NCBI GenBank assembly: GCA_013811855.1
Contig: JACCUL010000441.1
Span: forward strand, 1 to 6,857
Reading direction: 5' to 3'
Length of the DNA stretch: 6,857 nt
Source of the DNA: Acidimicrobiia bacterium
Lineage (GTDB): Bacteria; Actinomycetota; Acidimicrobiia; Acidimicrobiales; Ilumatobacteraceae
The notes under the pieces are model-generated. The model saw only the letters and a list, made by a program, of their open reading frames with translations. It did not search any database and had not been told where the DNA came from. The translations under genes and the position numbers were made by a program. Shown here in pieces: positions 5,647 to 6,857 of this stretch; position 1 is the first letter of the stretch, and the number at the start of each line of letters is the position of its first letter.

Positions 5647-6857
5647 ACGTCGTGCCGATGGGCTCCGACCGGCGCACGTAGCCGAGCACGGGCGTGGCCT
5701 TCACCCGCGCTCGGGCGCCCTGCGGCACGGCCGTGCGCTCCGTCGCCATCCACGCCTTGACGCGATCGGAGCGGCCGTCGTCGACGGCGATGAACAGTGC
5801 GAACCGGTCCCGCCGGGCCAGCGGCCGCAACAGCCTGGCGAACGGGATGACCCGCTGCGGCCGGCGCGCCCGCACGACGACCCCTTGGCGCTGGACCGAC
5901 GACAACAGGTCGAAGGCGCCGGCCACCACCATCCAGGCCATCCATACCAGCGGCACCAGCACGACGGCGGCGAGCACGAGCCCGACGCGCTCGATGACGT
6001 CCGCCTGGTCCGGAAAGTTGTCGACCAGCTGGAACATGGCGTCGCCGTCGGCGACGCGCAGGAAGTAGCGGTGCAGCCAGATCAGGCCGGCTCCGAGCAC
6101 GAGGCCGACGGCGAGCACCAGCGCCGGGTGCCGCCCGTAGCCGGGCCGGAACGGGTAGCGCACCCGCACGACGTGCCACTCGCCGGAGGCGTTGCTCCAC
6201 GCCAGCCGGTCGTCCTCGGGGACGATCGGCAGCTCGTCGGCGGCCCGTTCGGCCAGGCCCATGGCGGCGGCGTAGGCGAGGGCCCGGCTGGCGCTGTTGG
6301 CAGCGGCGGCCGGCGCGTCCTCGAACCCCCGTGAGGACATCCAGGCCCGCACGGACATCCAGTGCTGGGCCCGCCTCAGGCCTTCCTCGGTGCCGCGCTG
6401 GGCGTAGGAGCGGATGCGCCGGAACAGGCGGTAGGCGAAGATCAGGATGACGAGCCCGGCGGCGGTGGCCACGGCCCTCGGGATCAGCGAGTCGACGACA
6501 GCGTCATCGGCACCGTCGCGTATGGACGACCACCACGTCCGGATGGCCAGGACGAGCGCGACCGCCGGGGGCAGGACCGCCAGCACGCTCCAGCGTCGGC
6601 GGGAGAGGCCCTGGCGATGGGCGTCGGCGACGACGGCGGCGGTGAAGCGGCGCCACCAGCGCCGGGACAGCCGCAGGCCGGCGATCTCCACACCGGCGCC
6701 CGACACCCCCGTCAGCGTCCCCACTGTGAGTCGGTGGACGTGGTTCAGGATCTGCTGCTCGTAGCGCGTCAGCACGTCACCCTGGCGGCCCCGCCGGTCG
6801 GTCAGCAGGACGACCTCCTGCTCGGCGTACTCGACGCGCAGCCACCCGCGGGCGACG
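5645..6857 (-). CDS. DUF2207-like membrane protein (N-terminus cut off by right edge)
   Basis: The C-terminal 403 residues of an integral membrane protein of unknown function; the frame is open through the right edge. In window residue numbers, 4-42 (RGWLRVEYAEQEVVLL ... LTRYEQQILNHV) resemble the DUF2207 cytoplasmic segment whose family pattern is RGYL-hydrophobic strand-L.YE..LL. Hydrophobic helices follow near 90-106 and 126-145. The amphipathic segment RGTEEGLRRAQHWMSVRAWM (154-173) and ALAYAAAMGLAERA (192-205) match the EG...W..LR...L and LPYAVALG parts of the same family. Two more helices lie near 244-262 and 291-314. The end (about 322-403, VVVRARRPQRVIPF ... FIAVDDGRSDRVKAW ... VLGYVRRSEPI) looks like a small beta-rich domain. 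GTG at 6775 could begin a shorter protein, but the conserved sequence continues upstream of it. Family assignment rests on motif resemblance only; no function is proposed. Its stop lies inside the hairpin repeat array. Confidence 0.7.
   Translation of the reverse strand, partial: VARGWLRVEYAEQEVVLLTDRRGRQGDVLTRYEQQILNHVHRLTVGTLTGVSGAGVEIAGLRLSRRWWRRFTAAVVADAHRQGLSRRRWSVLAVLPPAVALVLAIRTWWSSIRDGADDAVVDSLIPRAVATAAGLVILIFAYRLFRRIRSYAQRGTEEGLRRAQHWMSVRAWMSSRGFEDAPAAAANSASRALAYAAAMGLAERAADELPIVPEDDRLAWSNASGEWHVVRVRYPFRPGYGRHPALVLAVGLVLGAGLIWLHRYFLRVADGDAMFQLVDNFPDQADVIERVGLVLAAVVLVPLVWMAWMVVAGAFDLLSSVQRQGVVVRARRPQRVIPFARLLRPLARRDRFALFIAVDDGRSDRVKAWMATERTAVPQGARARVKATPVLGYVRRSEPIGTT

Noticed and set aside
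5102..6334. A 410-codon plus-strand open frame spanning surE, the repeat array and the DUF2207-like gene
   Set aside because: It crosses two supported minus-strand genes and translates the tandem repeat into repeated CVAGERSI-like peptides. It is open only because GC-rich DNA has few stop codons.

Overview
The window is very GC-rich, with strong G/C preference at third codon positions, many GTG starts and little Shine-Dalgarno sequence before several genes. Together with the protein families present this suggests a high-GC actinobacterium, possibly Acidimicrobiia (Ilumatobacter/Iamia-like). That placement is inferred from composition and family resemblance, not from a marker gene. I see no rRNA, tRNA, CRISPR array, transposase, phage or plasmid gene; it looks like an ordinary chromosomal segment.

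Layout, left to right. (1) Positions 1-1442, minus strand: N-terminal 480 residues of a secreted subtilisin-like protease of the bacillopeptidase F type, running off the left edge. (2) 1443-1639: short gap holding a compact nested inverted repeat. (3) 1640-3070, minus: a complete multi-pass membrane protein of the lipase maturation factor (LMF) family. (4) 3071-3117: a 47-bp divergent promoter region. (5) 3118-4164, plus: a predicted lipoprotein with a glucose/sorbosone dehydrogenase-like beta-propeller that appears to lack the usual catalytic histidine. (6) 4165-4249: convergent gap with a nested hairpin, probably a two-way terminator. (7) 4250-4534, minus: AroQ-type chorismate mutase. (8) 4531-5412, minus: SurE 5'-nucleotidase, whose stop overlaps the chorismate mutase start in an ATGA junction. 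(9) 5413-5644: gap with hairpin-forming 44-bp tandem repeats that run into the stop codon of the next gene. (10) 5645-6857, minus: C-terminal 403 residues of a DUF2207-like membrane protein, running off the right edge.

How the genes relate: surE and the chorismate mutase gene form a translationally coupled pair. Three of the six proteins (protease, LMF protein, propeller lipoprotein) belong to the cell envelope or exterior, and the DUF2207-like protein is also in the membrane. Nothing ties all six into one pathway. I do not see a convincing new multi-gene system. The items most worth checking are the 44-bp hairpin repeat, the two structured intergenic elements, the propeller protein without its catalytic His, and the surE/chorismate mutase coupling.
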